Source of the DNA: Coriobacteriaceae bacterium | GTDB lineage: Bacteria; Actinomycetota; Coriobacteriia; Coriobacteriales; Coriobacteriaceae | Direction: 5' to 3' | Assembly: GCA_025992855.1 (NCBI GenBank) | Contig: DAJPGB010000001.1 | Span: 124,001-188,000 of the forward strand | Length of the DNA: 64,000 bases | Part shown: positions 50,717 through 59,746 of the stretch, piece by piece | Layout of the letters: each line of letters opens with the position of its first letter | How positions within the stretch are numbered: the stretch's first letter is position 1 | Notes under the pieces: generated by a model | Seen by the model: only the letters and a program-made list of their open reading frames with translations | What the model was told of the DNA's origin: nothing | Database searches by the model: none | Position numbers and translations under genes: made by a program

Positions 50717-52222
50717 ATGGAGCGTGCAAGCGGTGTTCTGATGCCCGTTTCGTCATTGCCCGGACCATACGGAATCGGCGGCTTTGGCTGGAACGCCTAC
50801 GACTTCGTCGATTTCCTCGCCTCGTGCAAACAACATTACTGGCAGATTCTGCCCCTTACGACGACCAGCTATGGCGATTCGCCCTATCAGTCGTTCTCGG
50901 CCCGCGCAGGCAACCCCAACTTTATCGACTTTGCCGAGCTTATCGAAGCCGGGTATCTGGAGCAGCGCGATATCGACGGCGTGTACCTGGGCTCCGATCC
51001 CAGCAATGTCGACTACGGTGCTATCTTTGCTGGCCGCCGCCAAATCCTCGACCGCGCCGCCGAGCGCTTCGCCGCGAATAAACCGGCCGATTTCGACGAC
51101 TTTATCCAGGCAAACGAGGACTGGCTCATTCCCTACTGCGAGTTTATGACCGTAAAGGAGGAGTGCGGGCTCAAGGCCTTTTGGGAGTGGCCCGAGGAGC
51201 TCCGCCGCCGCGGCGAGGCATCCAACAAGATCTGCGCCGCCCATCCCGAGCGCATGCTCTACCACCAGATGACGCAGCACTTCTTCGATCGCCAGTGGAG
51301 CCGCCTCAAGGCCTATGCCAACGAGCGCGACATTCTCATCATCGGCGACCTGCCCATCTATGTCTCGCGTGACTCCGTCGAGATGTGGGCGACACCTGAG
51401 CTCTTTAAGATCGACGCCGCCGGCAATCCCGTGAGCGTCGGCGGCACGCCGCCCGACCAGTTCTCGGCCACCGGCCAGTATTGGGGCAACCCCATCTACG
51501 ACTGGGACGCCATGGAAGCAGACGACTTCTCCTGGTGGGAAGGCCGCATCCGAGCCGCCCTCGACATGTACGACATCATCCGTCTGGACCACTTCCGCGG
51601 TTTCGAGGCATTTTGGGAGGTGCCTTTCTCCTCTCCCGATTCGTCCTACGGTTCGTGGACGCAGGGACCCGGCCTCAAGCTCTTCAAGGTGCTCGAGGAG
51701 AAGCTCGGCACGCTTCCCATCATTGCCGAAGACCTGGGCTTTCTTACCCCTGGTGTCATCGACATGCGCGACACCACGGGCTTCCCTGGCATGAAGATCC
51801 TGCAGTTTGCCTTTGAGGGCACCAACTCGTACTACCTGCCGCACAACTACATTGCCAACACCGTCGCCTACGTCGGAACGCATGACAACGAAACGGCACG
51901 CGGCTGGTATGAGGGAACGGCCACCCCGCGTCAGCGCGAGCAGGCGGCCCTGTATACCCACCAGCAGGCAGGCGAGTCCATGGCCGACGCGCTCAACCGC
52001 ACCATCGCCGCCAGCGTGAGCGATACCTGCATCTACACCATGCAGGACCTGCTCAATCTGGGCAACGAGGCGCGCATCAACACCCCCGCCACTCTGGGCG
52101 GCAACTGGACCTGGCGCATGCTTGATGGCGCCATCACCCGCGAACTCGAGCATAAACTCACCGACTGGACCGAGACCTACTTCCGCATCCCGTCGGAAGC
52201 CGAAATCGAGCTTCCTCAATAG
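50717..52222 (+). CDS. malQ: 4-alpha-glucanotransferase
   Basis: A 501-residue GH77 amylomaltase that moves glucan segments between maltodextrins, releasing glucose and making longer chains for phosphorylase. Start region MERASGVLMPVSSLPGPYGI, QPLxxxS-like PLTTTSYGDSPYQSFSARAG, and the catalytic nucleophile Asp in IIRLDHFRGFEAFWEVP are present, followed by the acid Glu in IIAEDLGFLTPGV and the third Asp in GTHDNETARGW. ATG at 50717 matches the family N-terminus; an ATG at 50645 would add 24 residues but lies only about 14 bases after the -10 box. glgP follows. Confidence 0.95.
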   Translation: MERASGVLMPVSSLPGPYGIGGFGWNAYDFVDFLASCKQHYWQILPLTTTSYGDSPYQSFSARAGNPNFIDFAELIEAGYLEQRDIDGVYLGSDPSNVDYGAIFAGRRQILDRAAERFAANKPADFDDFIQANEDWLIPYCEFMTVKEECGLKAFWEWPEELRRRGEASNKICAAHPERMLYHQMTQHFFDRQWSRLKAYANERDILIIGDLPIYVSRDSVEMWATPELFKIDAAGNPVSVGGTPPDQFSATGQYWGNPIYDWDAMEADDFSWWEGRIRAALDMYDIIRLDHFRGFEAFWEVPFSSPDSSYGSWTQGPGLKLFKVLEEKLGTLPIIAEDLGFLTPGVIDMRDTTGFPGMKILQFAFEGTNSYYLPHNYIANTVAYVGTHDNETARGWYEGTATPRQREQAALYTHQQAGESMADALNRTIAASVSDTCIYTMQDLLNLGNEARINTPATLGGNWTWRMLDGAITRELEHKLTDWTETYFRIPSEAEIELPQ

Positions 52223-52270
52223 GAGCTACCGCGCCCAACCCCTCCCCACCGTGCGGACGCGCTTGCTTTT

Positions 52271-52312
52271 CCCGCGCGAGGCCACCCCAATCCCCTCGCG
52301 CGGGCTTCTTTT
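52271..52312 (+). terminator. Terminator between malQ and glgP
   Basis: CCCGCGCGAGG pairs with CCTCGCGCGGG around 13 bases, followed by CTTCTTTT. It may be partly read through to glgP. Confidence 0.75.
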
Positions 52313-52351
52313 GAATTACTGACATGTAGACAACTCACCACAGGAGGAAAC

Positions 52352-54619
52352 ATGCCCCGTATCGATCTTGCGGATCTTACCGAGCAGTCCTTTGGAACTT
52401 CGCTCGAGCAACTCGATGACCGCCGCATTTACAAACTGCTGGTCAAGCTCGTACAGGAGCGCTCCGCCGCCTGCCCGCTCAACAATGGCAAGAAAAAGCT
52501 CTACTACATCTCTGCTGAGTTTTTGATTGGCAAACTGCTCATCAACAACATGATCGACCTTGGCATCTACGACGAGGTTAAGGACCAGCTCACCGCCGCA
52601 GGCCACGACCTCAACAAGATCGAGGAGTTCGAGGTCGAGCCGTCGCTCGGCAACGGCGGCCTGGGCCGTCTGGCCGCGTGCTTCCTGGATTCCATTGCCA
52701 CGCTGGGCCTTACCGGTGACGGTGTGGGCCTCAATTACCATTACGGCCTGTTCCGTCAGCGCTTTGCCGACAACCAGCAAAAGGCCGTCCCCGACGAGTG
52801 GCTTAGCGAGCAGGACATCCTGATCGATGACGACCGCTCCTACACCGTCGAGTTTGGCGATTTTGCCGTCACCTCCAAGCTCGTCAACATCGATGTGCCC
52901 GGTTACGGCCAGCCCACCAAGAACCGCCTGCGTCTGTTCGACCTGGCGAGCGTCGACGACGGCCTGGTCCCCGGCAGCTCCATCGACTTCGACAAGACGA
53001 AGATCGCCAAGAACCTCACCTTGTTCCTCTATCCGGATGATTCCGATGAGCAGGGCCGCCTGCTTCGCATCTACCAGGAGTACTTCATGGTGAGCAACGC
53101 CGCCCAGCTCCTGATCGACGAGGCCGTCGAGCGCGGCAGCAACCTGCACGATCTGGCCGACTACGCCGTGGTCCAGATCAACGACACGCACCCCACCATG
53201 GTCATCCCCGAGCTCATTCGCTTGCTCACCACCGAGCATGGCATCGAGTTTGACGAGGCCGTGACCATCGTACGCTCCATGGTCGCCTACACTAACCACA
53301 CGATTCTTGCCGAGGCGCTCGAGAAGTGGCCGCTCGTCAGCCTGCAGAAGGTCTCCCCTGCCATCGCCGACATTATCGTCAAGCTCGATGAGATCGCGAA
53401 GGCCGAGCACGATGACCCGCGCGTCGCCGTCATCGACGAATACGACACCGTCCACATGGCCCACATGGACATCCACTTTGGCTTCTCCATCAATGGCGTA
53501 GCCGCCCTCCACACCAAGATCTTGGAGGACACCGAGCTTCATCCGTTCTACGAAATCTATCCCGAGAAGTTCTCCAACAAGACCAACGGCATCACCTTCC
53601 GCCGCTGGATCCATGGAGCCAACCCCGCGCTCGCCAGCCTGCTCGACGATGTAATCGGCACCGACTGGCGCAGCACCGGCGATCTGAGCAAACTCGCCAA
53701 GTTCGCCGACGACAAGGACGTTCTTGAGCGCCTGGCCGCCACCAAGGTCGAGGCCAAGGCCATCATGCGCCAGTTCATGGCGCTCGAGCAGGGCGTGACC
53801 ATTCCCTCCAACGCCATCATCGACGTCCAGGTCAAGCGCATCCACGAGTACAAGCGTCAGCAGATGCTCGCGCTCTACATCATCTGGAAGTACCTCGATA
53901 TCAAGAACGGCAACAGACCTAAGCACCCCGTCACCATCATCTTTGGCGGCAAGGCGGCGCCTGCCTACACTATCGCGCAGGACATCATCCATCTGATCCT
54001 GACGCTGTCGCAGTGGATTGCAAACGACCCCGACGTGGCTCCCTACCTGCAGGTTGTCATGATCGAGAACTACAACGTCACCGCCGCCGAGCGCGTGATT
54101 CCCGCCGCTGACATCTCCGAGCAGATCAGCTTGGCCTCCAAGGAGGCGAGCGGCACCTCCAACATGAAGTTCATGCTCAACGGCGCCCTAACCCTGTGCA
54201 CGCTCGACGGTGCCAACGTGGAGATTGCCGAGCTCGTGGGCGACGAGAACATCTATACCTTTGGTGCCTCGTCCAAACAGGTCGAGCAGCTCTACGCCGA
54301 CGGCACCTACAACGCCGGTGCGCTCTACCGCAAGCCCGGAATTAAACTGCTGGTGGACTTCATCACCAACCCGGCCTTTATGGCAACCGGCAACGCCGAG
54401 CGCCTGCAGCGCCTGCACGACGACATTAAGGGCAAGGACTGGTTTATGGCCCTGCTCGACATTGAGGAGTACATCCAGACCAAGGAGCGCGTGCTGGCCG
54501 ACTACGAGGACCAGGACGCCTGGATGCGCAAGGCGCTCATCAATATCGCCAACGCCGGCACCTTCTCGTCCGACCGTACGATCTCCCAGTACAACGACGA
54601 GATCTGGCACCTGAGCTAA
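52352..54619 (+). CDS. glgP: Glycogen/maltodextrin phosphorylase
   Basis: A 755-residue GT35 phosphorylase that releases glucose-1-phosphate from alpha-1,4-glucans. Conserved parts are KKLYYISAEFLIGKLL, EPSLGNGGLGRLAACFLDS, NDTHPTMVIPELIRLL, RIHEYKRQQMLAL, FGGKAAPAY and EASGTSNMKFMLNGAL with the PLP Lys (K606). It is somewhat shorter than E. coli GlgP (about 815), mainly at the N-terminal regulatory part. It works with MalQ and the adjacent ABC transporter on maltodextrins or glycogen. Confidence 0.97.
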   Translation: MPRIDLADLTEQSFGTSLEQLDDRRIYKLLVKLVQERSAACPLNNGKKKLYYISAEFLIGKLLINNMIDLGIYDEVKDQLTAAGHDLNKIEEFEVEPSLGNGGLGRLAACFLDSIATLGLTGDGVGLNYHYGLFRQRFADNQQKAVPDEWLSEQDILIDDDRSYTVEFGDFAVTSKLVNIDVPGYGQPTKNRLRLFDLASVDDGLVPGSSIDFDKTKIAKNLTLFLYPDDSDEQGRLLRIYQEYFMVSNAAQLLIDEAVERGSNLHDLADYAVVQINDTHPTMVIPELIRLLTTEHGIEFDEAVTIVRSMVAYTNHTILAEALEKWPLVSLQKVSPAIADIIVKLDEIAKAEHDDPRVAVIDEYDTVHMAHMDIHFGFSINGVAALHTKILEDTELHPFYEIYPEKFSNKTNGITFRRWIHGANPALASLLDDVIGTDWRSTGDLSKLAKFADDKDVLERLAATKVEAKAIMRQFMALEQGVTIPSNAIIDVQVKRIHEYKRQQMLALYIIWKYLDIKNGNRPKHPVTIIFGGKAAPAYTIAQDIIHLILTLSQWIANDPDVAPYLQVVMIENYNVTAAERVIPAADISEQISLASKEASGTSNMKFMLNGALTLCTLDGANVEIAELVGDENIYTFGASSKQVEQLYADGTYNAGALYRKPGIKLLVDFITNPAFMATGNAERLQRLHDDIKGKDWFMALLDIEEYIQTKERVLADYEDQDAWMRKALINIANAGTFSSDRTISQYNDEIWHLS

Positions 54620-54644
54620 TTCGGTTTCATCGCCCATCCTCTTG

Positions 54645-54677
54645 AAAACGGAGCCACGGCAACGCGGCTCCGTTTTT
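54645..54677 (+). terminator. glgP terminator
   Basis: AACGGAGCC pairs with GGCTCCGTT and is followed by a T run (TTTTT), 26 bases after the glgP stop. Confidence 0.9.
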
Positions 54678-54758
54678 TGTGCCCGCACGTTACCCTGTGA
54701 TCCGACTCGGCCAAACAATCTCGATCCATAACAACTACTCAACCAAAACGGTCCCAGC

Positions 54759-54935
54759 TGTTACAGATTGAGACATACCGGCCCCTCCCCTTGGGTTTAT
54801 CTCAATTTGTAACATCTAGCAGGTGAAATTCGCCTTTGGTGTTACAGATTTAGATGAAATGGTTAGCTCAGCGGAACCGTCTCGATCTGTAACATCTAAC
54901 GTCCGAAATCGGCCCTATCCGTTACAGATCGAGAC
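54759..54935. repeat. Array of five 15-bp GTTACAGATYGAGA motifs in alternating orientation
   Basis: Forward motifs start at 54760, 54841 and 54921 (GTTACAGATTGAGAC, GTTACAGATTTAGAT, GTTACAGATCGAGAC). Inverted ones lie at about 54800-54813 and 54880-54893 (TCTCAATTTGTAAC, CTCGATCTGTAAC). Spacing is close to 40 bases with unique spacers of about 25 bases. It lies between the convergent glgP and ATPase terminators, where a promoter is not expected. Confidence 0.85.
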
Positions 54936-54963
54936 AAACGACCGGTCAGACAGTCCCAACACA

Positions 54964-55006
54964 AAGAAAGGCTCCCCTCTCGCCCAGTGGACGGGAGGGG
55001 AGCCTT
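54964..55006 (-). terminator. Terminator of the sugar ABC operon
   Basis: On the minus strand AAGGCTCCCCTC pairs with GAGGGGAGCCTT, followed by TCTTTGT. It lies about 70 bases after the ATPase gene stop. Confidence 0.85.
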
Positions 55007-55074
55007 ATATGTGACCGCGGCAAAAGGATGGCAAAGCCGCAGTCGCCCAAAGGGAGGGCCTGGTTGCACCGGGC

Positions 55075-56274
55075 CTAGATAAGGTTCTTGCCAGATACCT
55101 TATCGAAGAGGTGGGTCGCGTTCTTCTCGAACTTGAACCAGATGGGGTCGCCCGCCTTGAGCGCACCCTTGGCCTCAAGGTCGACAACGGGAATGATCAG
55201 GACGAACTGGCCATCGGGAGCGGTCACGTGGACATGCTCGGTCGAACCCATGAGCTCGGTCACCTCGACGGTACCCTGGAGCGCACCCTCCTCGCCCTTG
55301 TCGGCAAGCAGAATCTGCTCGGGACGCACGCCGGCCGTAATCTCCTTCACGTCGCCGCCGTCCCAGTTGAGGGCAAGCTGAGCGCAGGTCTCGGGGGCGA
55401 GCGCCACGTTCATATCCTCGGTCTTGACGGTAAAGCCGTTGCCCGAGCGCACCAGCTGGGCATCGAAGAAGTTCATCTGCGGCACGCCGATGAAGCCGGC
55501 GACGAAGATGTTCGCGGGATGGTTGAAGACCTCCTGCGGCGTGGCGATCTGCTGGACGACGCCGTCCTTCATGACCACGATGCGGTCGCCGAGGGTCATA
55601 GCCTCGGTCTGGTCGTGAGTAACATAAATGAACGTGCCCTTGATCTCGTGGCGCAGCTTGATGAGCTCGGCACGCATCTGGTTACGCAGCTTGGCGTCCA
55701 GGTTGGACAGCGGCTCGTCCATCAGGAAGACCTTAGGATCACGCACGATGGCGCGGCCGATGGCGACGCGCTGACGCTGGCCGCCCGAAAGCGCCTTGGG
55801 CTTACGGTCGAGGTACTCGGTGATGCCCAGGATCTCGGCAGCGGAGCGAACCTTGCGGTCGATCCCGTCCTTGGGGACCTTCTTGAGCTCAAGCGTAAAC
55901 GCCATGTTCTCGTACACCGTCATATTGGGGTACAGAGCGTAGCTCTGGAACACCATGGCGATGTCGCGGTCCTTGGGCGCCACGTCGTTGACGCGCTTGC
56001 CGTCGATGAGCACGTCGCCGGAGGTGATGTCCTCTAGGCCGGCGACCATGCGCATCGTCGTGGACTTACCGCAGCCAGAGGGGCCAACGAGGACGATGAA
56101 CTCCTGGTCGTGAACGGTGAGGTTGAAGTCCTCTACAGCGAGCACACCGTCCTCGGTAACCTTGAGGTTGTGCTTCTTCTCCTCGGTCTTCTTCTTTTTG
56201 CCAAAGAAGCCCTTCTTTTTTGACTCGTTGTTGGGATACACCTTCTGAACATGTTTGAGAACGATCTCGGCCAT
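55075..56274 (-). CDS. Carbohydrate ABC transporter ATPase (MalK/UgpC/MsmK type)
   Basis: A 399-residue ATPase for a sugar importer. It has an unusual basic insertion near the N-terminus (NNESKKKGFFGKKKKTEEKK). Then come Walker A GPSGCGKST, Q-loop MVFQSYALYPNM, signature LSGGQRQRVAIG, Walker B VFLMDEPLSNLDAKLR and H-loop VTHDQTEAM. The C-terminal MOBE/TOBE region (AGVRPEQILLADKGE, TELMGSTEHVHVT) is typical of MalK-type proteins. It is last in the binding protein-permease-permease-ATPase operon. Confidence 0.95.
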   Translation of the reverse strand: MAEIVLKHVQKVYPNNESKKKGFFGKKKKTEEKKHNLKVTEDGVLAVEDFNLTVHDQEFIVLVGPSGCGKSTTMRMVAGLEDITSGDVLIDGKRVNDVAPKDRDIAMVFQSYALYPNMTVYENMAFTLELKKVPKDGIDRKVRSAAEILGITEYLDRKPKALSGGQRQRVAIGRAIVRDPKVFLMDEPLSNLDAKLRNQMRAELIKLRHEIKGTFIYVTHDQTEAMTLGDRIVVMKDGVVQQIATPQEVFNHPANIFVAGFIGVPQMNFFDAQLVRSGNGFTVKTEDMNVALAPETCAQLALNWDGGDVKEITAGVRPEQILLADKGEEGALQGTVEVTELMGSTEHVHVTAPDGQFVLIIPVVDLEAKGALKAGDPIWFKFEKNATHLFDKVSGKNLI

Positions 56275-56342
56275 GTCTCTACCTTTCGATACGCGGCGCC
56301 GCGCTGAGGGGCGCCGCCAAAACTTGCAAAACAGTTACGGCA

Positions 56343-57182
56343 TCAGCCCTTGACGGCACCTGCCACCACACCGTCGATGATGTACTTCTGGCAGAAGATG
56401 TACATGATGACGATGGGGACAACGACCATCATGATGCAGGCCATCATGGGGCCGAGCTCGACGTGGCCATAGCCGCCACGGAAGTACTGGATCAAGATAG
56501 GAATGGTCTTGTACTTGGTGGAGTCGAGCGTAAGGTAGGGCAGCAGATAGTCGTTCCAGACCCACATGGTCTCAAGGATGCCGACCGAAAGATAGGTGGG
56601 CTTCATAATGGGGAGAACGATCTTAAAGAACACCTGGACCGGGTTGCAGCCGTCAATCATGGCCGCTTCCTCAATCTCGAGCGGGATGTTCTTGACGAAG
56701 CCGGCGAACATAAAGACCGCGAGGCCCGCGCCAAAACCGAGGTAGATGAAGCAGATGTTAAACGGCGTGTTAAAGCCGATGCGGTCCGCGAGGTTGGACA
56801 GCGTGAACATGAGCATCTGGAACGGTACGACCATCGAGAAGACGAACAGGTAATAGAAGAAGTTCGAGATCTTGCTGTTGACGCGCACCACGTACCAAGC
56901 GCACATGGAGCAGCACACCAGAATCAGCACGACCGACGTGACCGTGATGATAAGAGAGTACATAAACGCCGAGGCAAAGCCCTGCTCGTTCAGAGCGTGC
57001 ACGTAGTTTGCGAGGCCGTTGAACGTCTCGGGCGTGAGCAGATCGAACGCCGTGGTGGTGCTGATTGCGGTCGCTTTCTTAAAGGAATTGAGCGCAATCA
57101 TGAACACGGGGTAGATCCATGCGAGCGACAGAATCGTAAAGAAGATCGAGAGCGCGCGGTTGATAGCCTTATCGCGTTTCAT
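56343..57182 (-). CDS. Carbohydrate ABC permease, MalG type
   Basis: A 279-residue permease with six helices. It starts MKRDKAINRALSIFFTILSL and has the EAA coupling loop EIEEAAMIDGCNPVQVFFKI. SVGILETMWVWNDYLLPYLT is typical of MalG-like subunits, and the C-terminal GVVAGAVKG is conserved. The ATG shares its A with the stop of the upstream permease (TAATG). Confidence 0.95.
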   Translation of the reverse strand: MKRDKAINRALSIFFTILSLAWIYPVFMIALNSFKKATAISTTTAFDLLTPETFNGLANYVHALNEQGFASAFMYSLIITVTSVVLILVCCSMCAWYVVRVNSKISNFFYYLFVFSMVVPFQMLMFTLSNLADRIGFNTPFNICFIYLGFGAGLAVFMFAGFVKNIPLEIEEAAMIDGCNPVQVFFKIVLPIMKPTYLSVGILETMWVWNDYLLPYLTLDSTKYKTIPILIQYFRGGYGHVELGPMMACIMMVVVPIVIMYIFCQKYIIDGVVAGAVKG

Positions 57183-58036
57183 TACTGCTGCACCTCCTTG
57201 GACCTCGTGGCCTTAAGCTGGATCATAGAAATAGCGACAACCAGGATGCAGAAGATAACTGCCTTGGCCTGACCGATGCCCTGCCATGCGATGCCAGCAC
57301 GCGAATAGAACGTGTTGTAGATGTTCAGGGCGAGCATCTCGGTGGAGTGCGCCGGGGCGCCACCGGTAAGGGCGAGGTTCTGGTCGAACAGCTTAAAGCC
57401 GTTGGTGATGGACAGGAACAGGCAGATGGTGATGGTCGGCATCAGGTTGGGGATCTTAACCTTCCAAAACGTCTGCCATGCCGTAGCGCCGTCGACCTTG
57501 GCGGCCTCGATGTAATCAGACGGAATGGACTGCAGACCGGCGATGTAGATGATCATCATGTAGCCGACCTGTTGCCACAGGGTCAGGATGATAAGGCCCC
57601 AGAAGCCAGCGGCGGAGTTGAGGGCGATAAGCTGGGCACCCACGTTGGAGAGCAGGCAGTTGATCAGAATCTGCCAAATGTAACCCAGTACAATGCCGCC
57701 AATCAGGTTAGGCATAAAGAAAATCGTACGGAAGATGTTGGTGCCCTTGAGCGCCTTGCGAGTGAGCGCCTGCGCAATGGCCAGCGCGATCACGTTGATG
57801 AGCACCGTCGACAGGAAGGCAAACGCCACGGTAAAGAAGAACGACGTGGAGAACTGCGGATCGGACAGCGCGCGCACGTAGTTCTCGATACCGACAAAGT
57901 GCGCGTTATTGATGGTAATAAACTGGCAGAACGAGAGATAGAAACCCTGGATAAAGGGAATCACGAACCCGATCATAAACGCCAGGCACGTGGGCAGCAT
58001 AAAGAGCGGCCACCAGCGCTTGAGTGCTTTGCCCAT
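57182..58036 (-). CDS. Carbohydrate ABC permease, MalF type
   Basis: A 284-residue permease. N-terminal KRWWPLFMLPTCLAFMIGFV is the first helix, and the periplasmic loop between helices is short. The EAA loop reads DYIEAAKVDGATAWQTFWKV, and GFKLFDQNLALTGGAPAHST is the MalF-type C-terminal motif. It lies 87 bases after the binding protein, a gap that holds a strong hairpin. Confidence 0.95.
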   Translation of the reverse strand: MGKALKRWWPLFMLPTCLAFMIGFVIPFIQGFYLSFCQFITINNAHFVGIENYVRALSDPQFSTSFFFTVAFAFLSTVLINVIALAIAQALTRKALKGTNIFRTIFFMPNLIGGIVLGYIWQILINCLLSNVGAQLIALNSAAGFWGLIILTLWQQVGYMMIIYIAGLQSIPSDYIEAAKVDGATAWQTFWKVKIPNLMPTITICLFLSITNGFKLFDQNLALTGGAPAHSTEMLALNIYNTFYSRAGIAWQGIGQAKAVIFCILVVAISMIQLKATRSKEVQQ

Positions 58037-58055
58037 AGAAGGGTCCTTTCAATAT

Positions 58056-58093
58056 GCAGGGGGCGGGCAAACCTACGTCTGCCCGCCCCCTGT
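58056..58093 (-). promoter_or_regulatory. Intercistronic hairpin after the binding-protein gene
   Basis: GCAGGGGGCGGGCA (58056-58069) pairs with TGCCCGCCCCCTGT (58080-58093; first and last bases apart) around ten bases. It lies 30 bases after the binding-protein stop and lacks a T run. Such stems usually protect the upstream mRNA, giving more binding protein than permease. Confidence 0.75.
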
Positions 58094-58123
58094 CGCTAAT
58101 CAGATAGCTTGGGCAGCAACTGC

Positions 58124-59440
58124 TTACTCGGAAGCAGCCTTCTCGGTCTTCCAGCCATCGACGAAGGCGTTCTTGACGCCGTCCCACTTGGTGTTGTCGG
58201 CAGCATAAGCGATGAGAGCCTGCTTGAGGTTCTTCTTCCACTCCTCGGAGGGGATGTAAACGAAGTCCCAAGCGACGGTCTTCTTGCCGTCCTTGGCCAT
58301 AGCAACGGCCTGCTGAGAGAAGACGTTGGTGGTCTCCTTAGCGCTCTTGAACGGGGCGGTCAGACCCATCTTGTCAGCGATGATGCTGGTGGCGGTGTCA
58401 GAAGTGACGCACCAATACATGAAGTCCTCGGTGGCCTTCTGGGCATCCTCGGAAGCCTGGGAGCTGACGCACCAGTAGTTCTCGCCGCCGGAGCACAGGC
58501 CCTGGTTCTCCTCGCCGTCGACGCCGATGTAGATCGGCAGCATGCCGAGCTGGTCGTCGGTCATACCGGCCTTGGTGAGGTCGGCGTAGGCCCAAGAGCC
58601 GTTCTGATAGAAGACGGCCTTGCCGGTTGCGAACTCGTTGGTGGCGTCGTCACCGGTCTTGGAGGCGAGCTGCGAAGGATCGCAGGTGGAGTCGGTGATG
58701 TACAGGTCGAAGATCTGCTTAAAGTTGTCGAGATACTCGCCCTTGATCTCGTCGTCCTCCTGATTGTGCTCCTTCTCGAACTCGTAGTAGAGCGGGAGGT
58801 TGGCGAGGTGCGTGGTGTAGCGCCAGCTGGAGGAGTCATCCATACCGGCGGAAGTGAAGGCACCGTCAACGCCGAGCTCGTCCTTGCGGGCCTGGATGTC
58901 ATCGGCGCAAGCCTTCAGCTTGTCGAAGGAGTTGATGTCCTCGGCCTTGTAGCCGGCCTTCTCGAGGAGCTCCTTGTTGTAGATGATGCCGTAGCTCTCC
59001 TGAACCCAGTCGATACCCAGATCCTTGCCGTCGGACTGCAGCGCCAGGGAGTCGTCGATGAGCTCGCCGCGGAGCTTGGTGTCGGAAAGATCGGCGCAGT
59101 AGTCCTTCCAGTTCTTAAGGCCGGTGGGGCCGTTGACCTGGAACAGCGTCGGAGCGGAGCTCTTGGACATCTCGGACTTGAGCTTCTCCTCGTAGGTGTT
59201 GGAGGCGGCGGTCACGATCTTGACCTCGACGCCCTTCTCCTTCTTGTACGCCTTGGCGATCTCCTTCCACTCCTTGTCGACCTCGGGCTTGAACTGGAGG
59301 AAGTAGACCTCGGCAGCGTCACCAGAAGCAGAGGAGCCAGAGCCGGCAGAACCACCGCAGCCCACGAGGCCCAGACCAAGAACCGCAGCCGCGGAACCAG
59401 CAAAGCCCAGGAACTGCCTTCTGCTCATTTCGTTCTTCAT
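58124..59440 (-). CDS. Carbohydrate ABC substrate-binding lipoprotein
   Basis: A 438-residue extracellular binding protein (family 1, MalE-like). Start MKNEMSRRQFLGFAGSAAAV is a twin-arginine signal with lipobox LVGC at Cys28, then a Gly/Ser linker. The mature part has KEKGVEVKIVTAASNTYEEK, FQVNGPTGLKNWKDY, VQESYGIIYNKELLEKAGY and FYQNGSWAYADLTKAGM. ATG at 59440 follows AAAGGGTGG. It heads the operon. With malQ and glgP nearby, maltodextrins or a related alpha-glucoside are the likely substrates. Confidence 0.94.
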   Translation of the reverse strand: MKNEMSRRQFLGFAGSAAAVLGLGLVGCGGSAGSGSSASGDAAEVYFLQFKPEVDKEWKEIAKAYKKEKGVEVKIVTAASNTYEEKLKSEMSKSSAPTLFQVNGPTGLKNWKDYCADLSDTKLRGELIDDSLALQSDGKDLGIDWVQESYGIIYNKELLEKAGYKAEDINSFDKLKACADDIQARKDELGVDGAFTSAGMDDSSSWRYTTHLANLPLYYEFEKEHNQEDDEIKGEYLDNFKQIFDLYITDSTCDPSQLASKTGDDATNEFATGKAVFYQNGSWAYADLTKAGMTDDQLGMLPIYIGVDGEENQGLCSGGENYWCVSSQASEDAQKATEDFMYWCVTSDTATSIIADKMGLTAPFKSAKETTNVFSQQAVAMAKDGKKTVAWDFVYIPSEEWKKNLKQALIAYAADNTKWDGVKNAFVDGWKTEKAASE

Positions 59441-59548
59441 TACAATCCACCCTTTCACACCGTGGCGGCACCCTTTGCCGCCGCCTTCGGAGATTGGCTC
59501 GGGGACTTTGCCCCTTTTGCTGACTTGTACAATACGCTATTTGGCTAG

Positions 59549-59634
59549 TTGTTTGAACAAGTATTACTAGAGCGGTAGAAAAACTTCGGTGAACGGTAAT
59601 TTCGACTTGATACTTGACAAGTTTTGTATAAACA
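59549..59634. promoter_or_regulatory. Operator-like palindromes upstream of the sugar ABC operon
   Basis: TTGTTTGAACAA (59549-59560) and TTGTATAAACAA (59623-59634) are imperfect palindromes related to TTGTTTAAAC at 60519 and 60641. They lie upstream of the binding-protein gene, close to TATTGT, a minus-strand -10 candidate near 59530. The adjacent GntR protein is the likely binder. Confidence 0.6.
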
Positions 59635-59658
59635 ATTATTTGTTATCGAATGCAGAGG

Positions 59659-59703
59659 AAACGCCCGATCAAGCCGATGCATCGTCGGTTTGACCGGGCG
59701 TTT
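59659..59703 (-). terminator. Terminator after the GntR gene
   Basis: AAACGCCCG...CCGA pairs with TCGG...CGGGCGTTT with small bulges, 43 bases after the GntR stop. T runs are short on both strands. Confidence 0.6.
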
Positions 59704-59746
59704 TCGCTTTGAGGGCATGAGTCTCGTCAGGCTGCGAGCTAGCCGG

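Noticed and set aside
54759..54935. CRISPR array
   Set aside because: Repeats are only 15 bases, alternate in orientation, and no cas genes are present.
59613..59641. Plus-strand TTGACA promoter between the binding-protein and GntR genes
   Set aside because: It would drive only antisense RNA into the GntR gene, and its -10 element is weak; likely chance in an AT-rich stretch.
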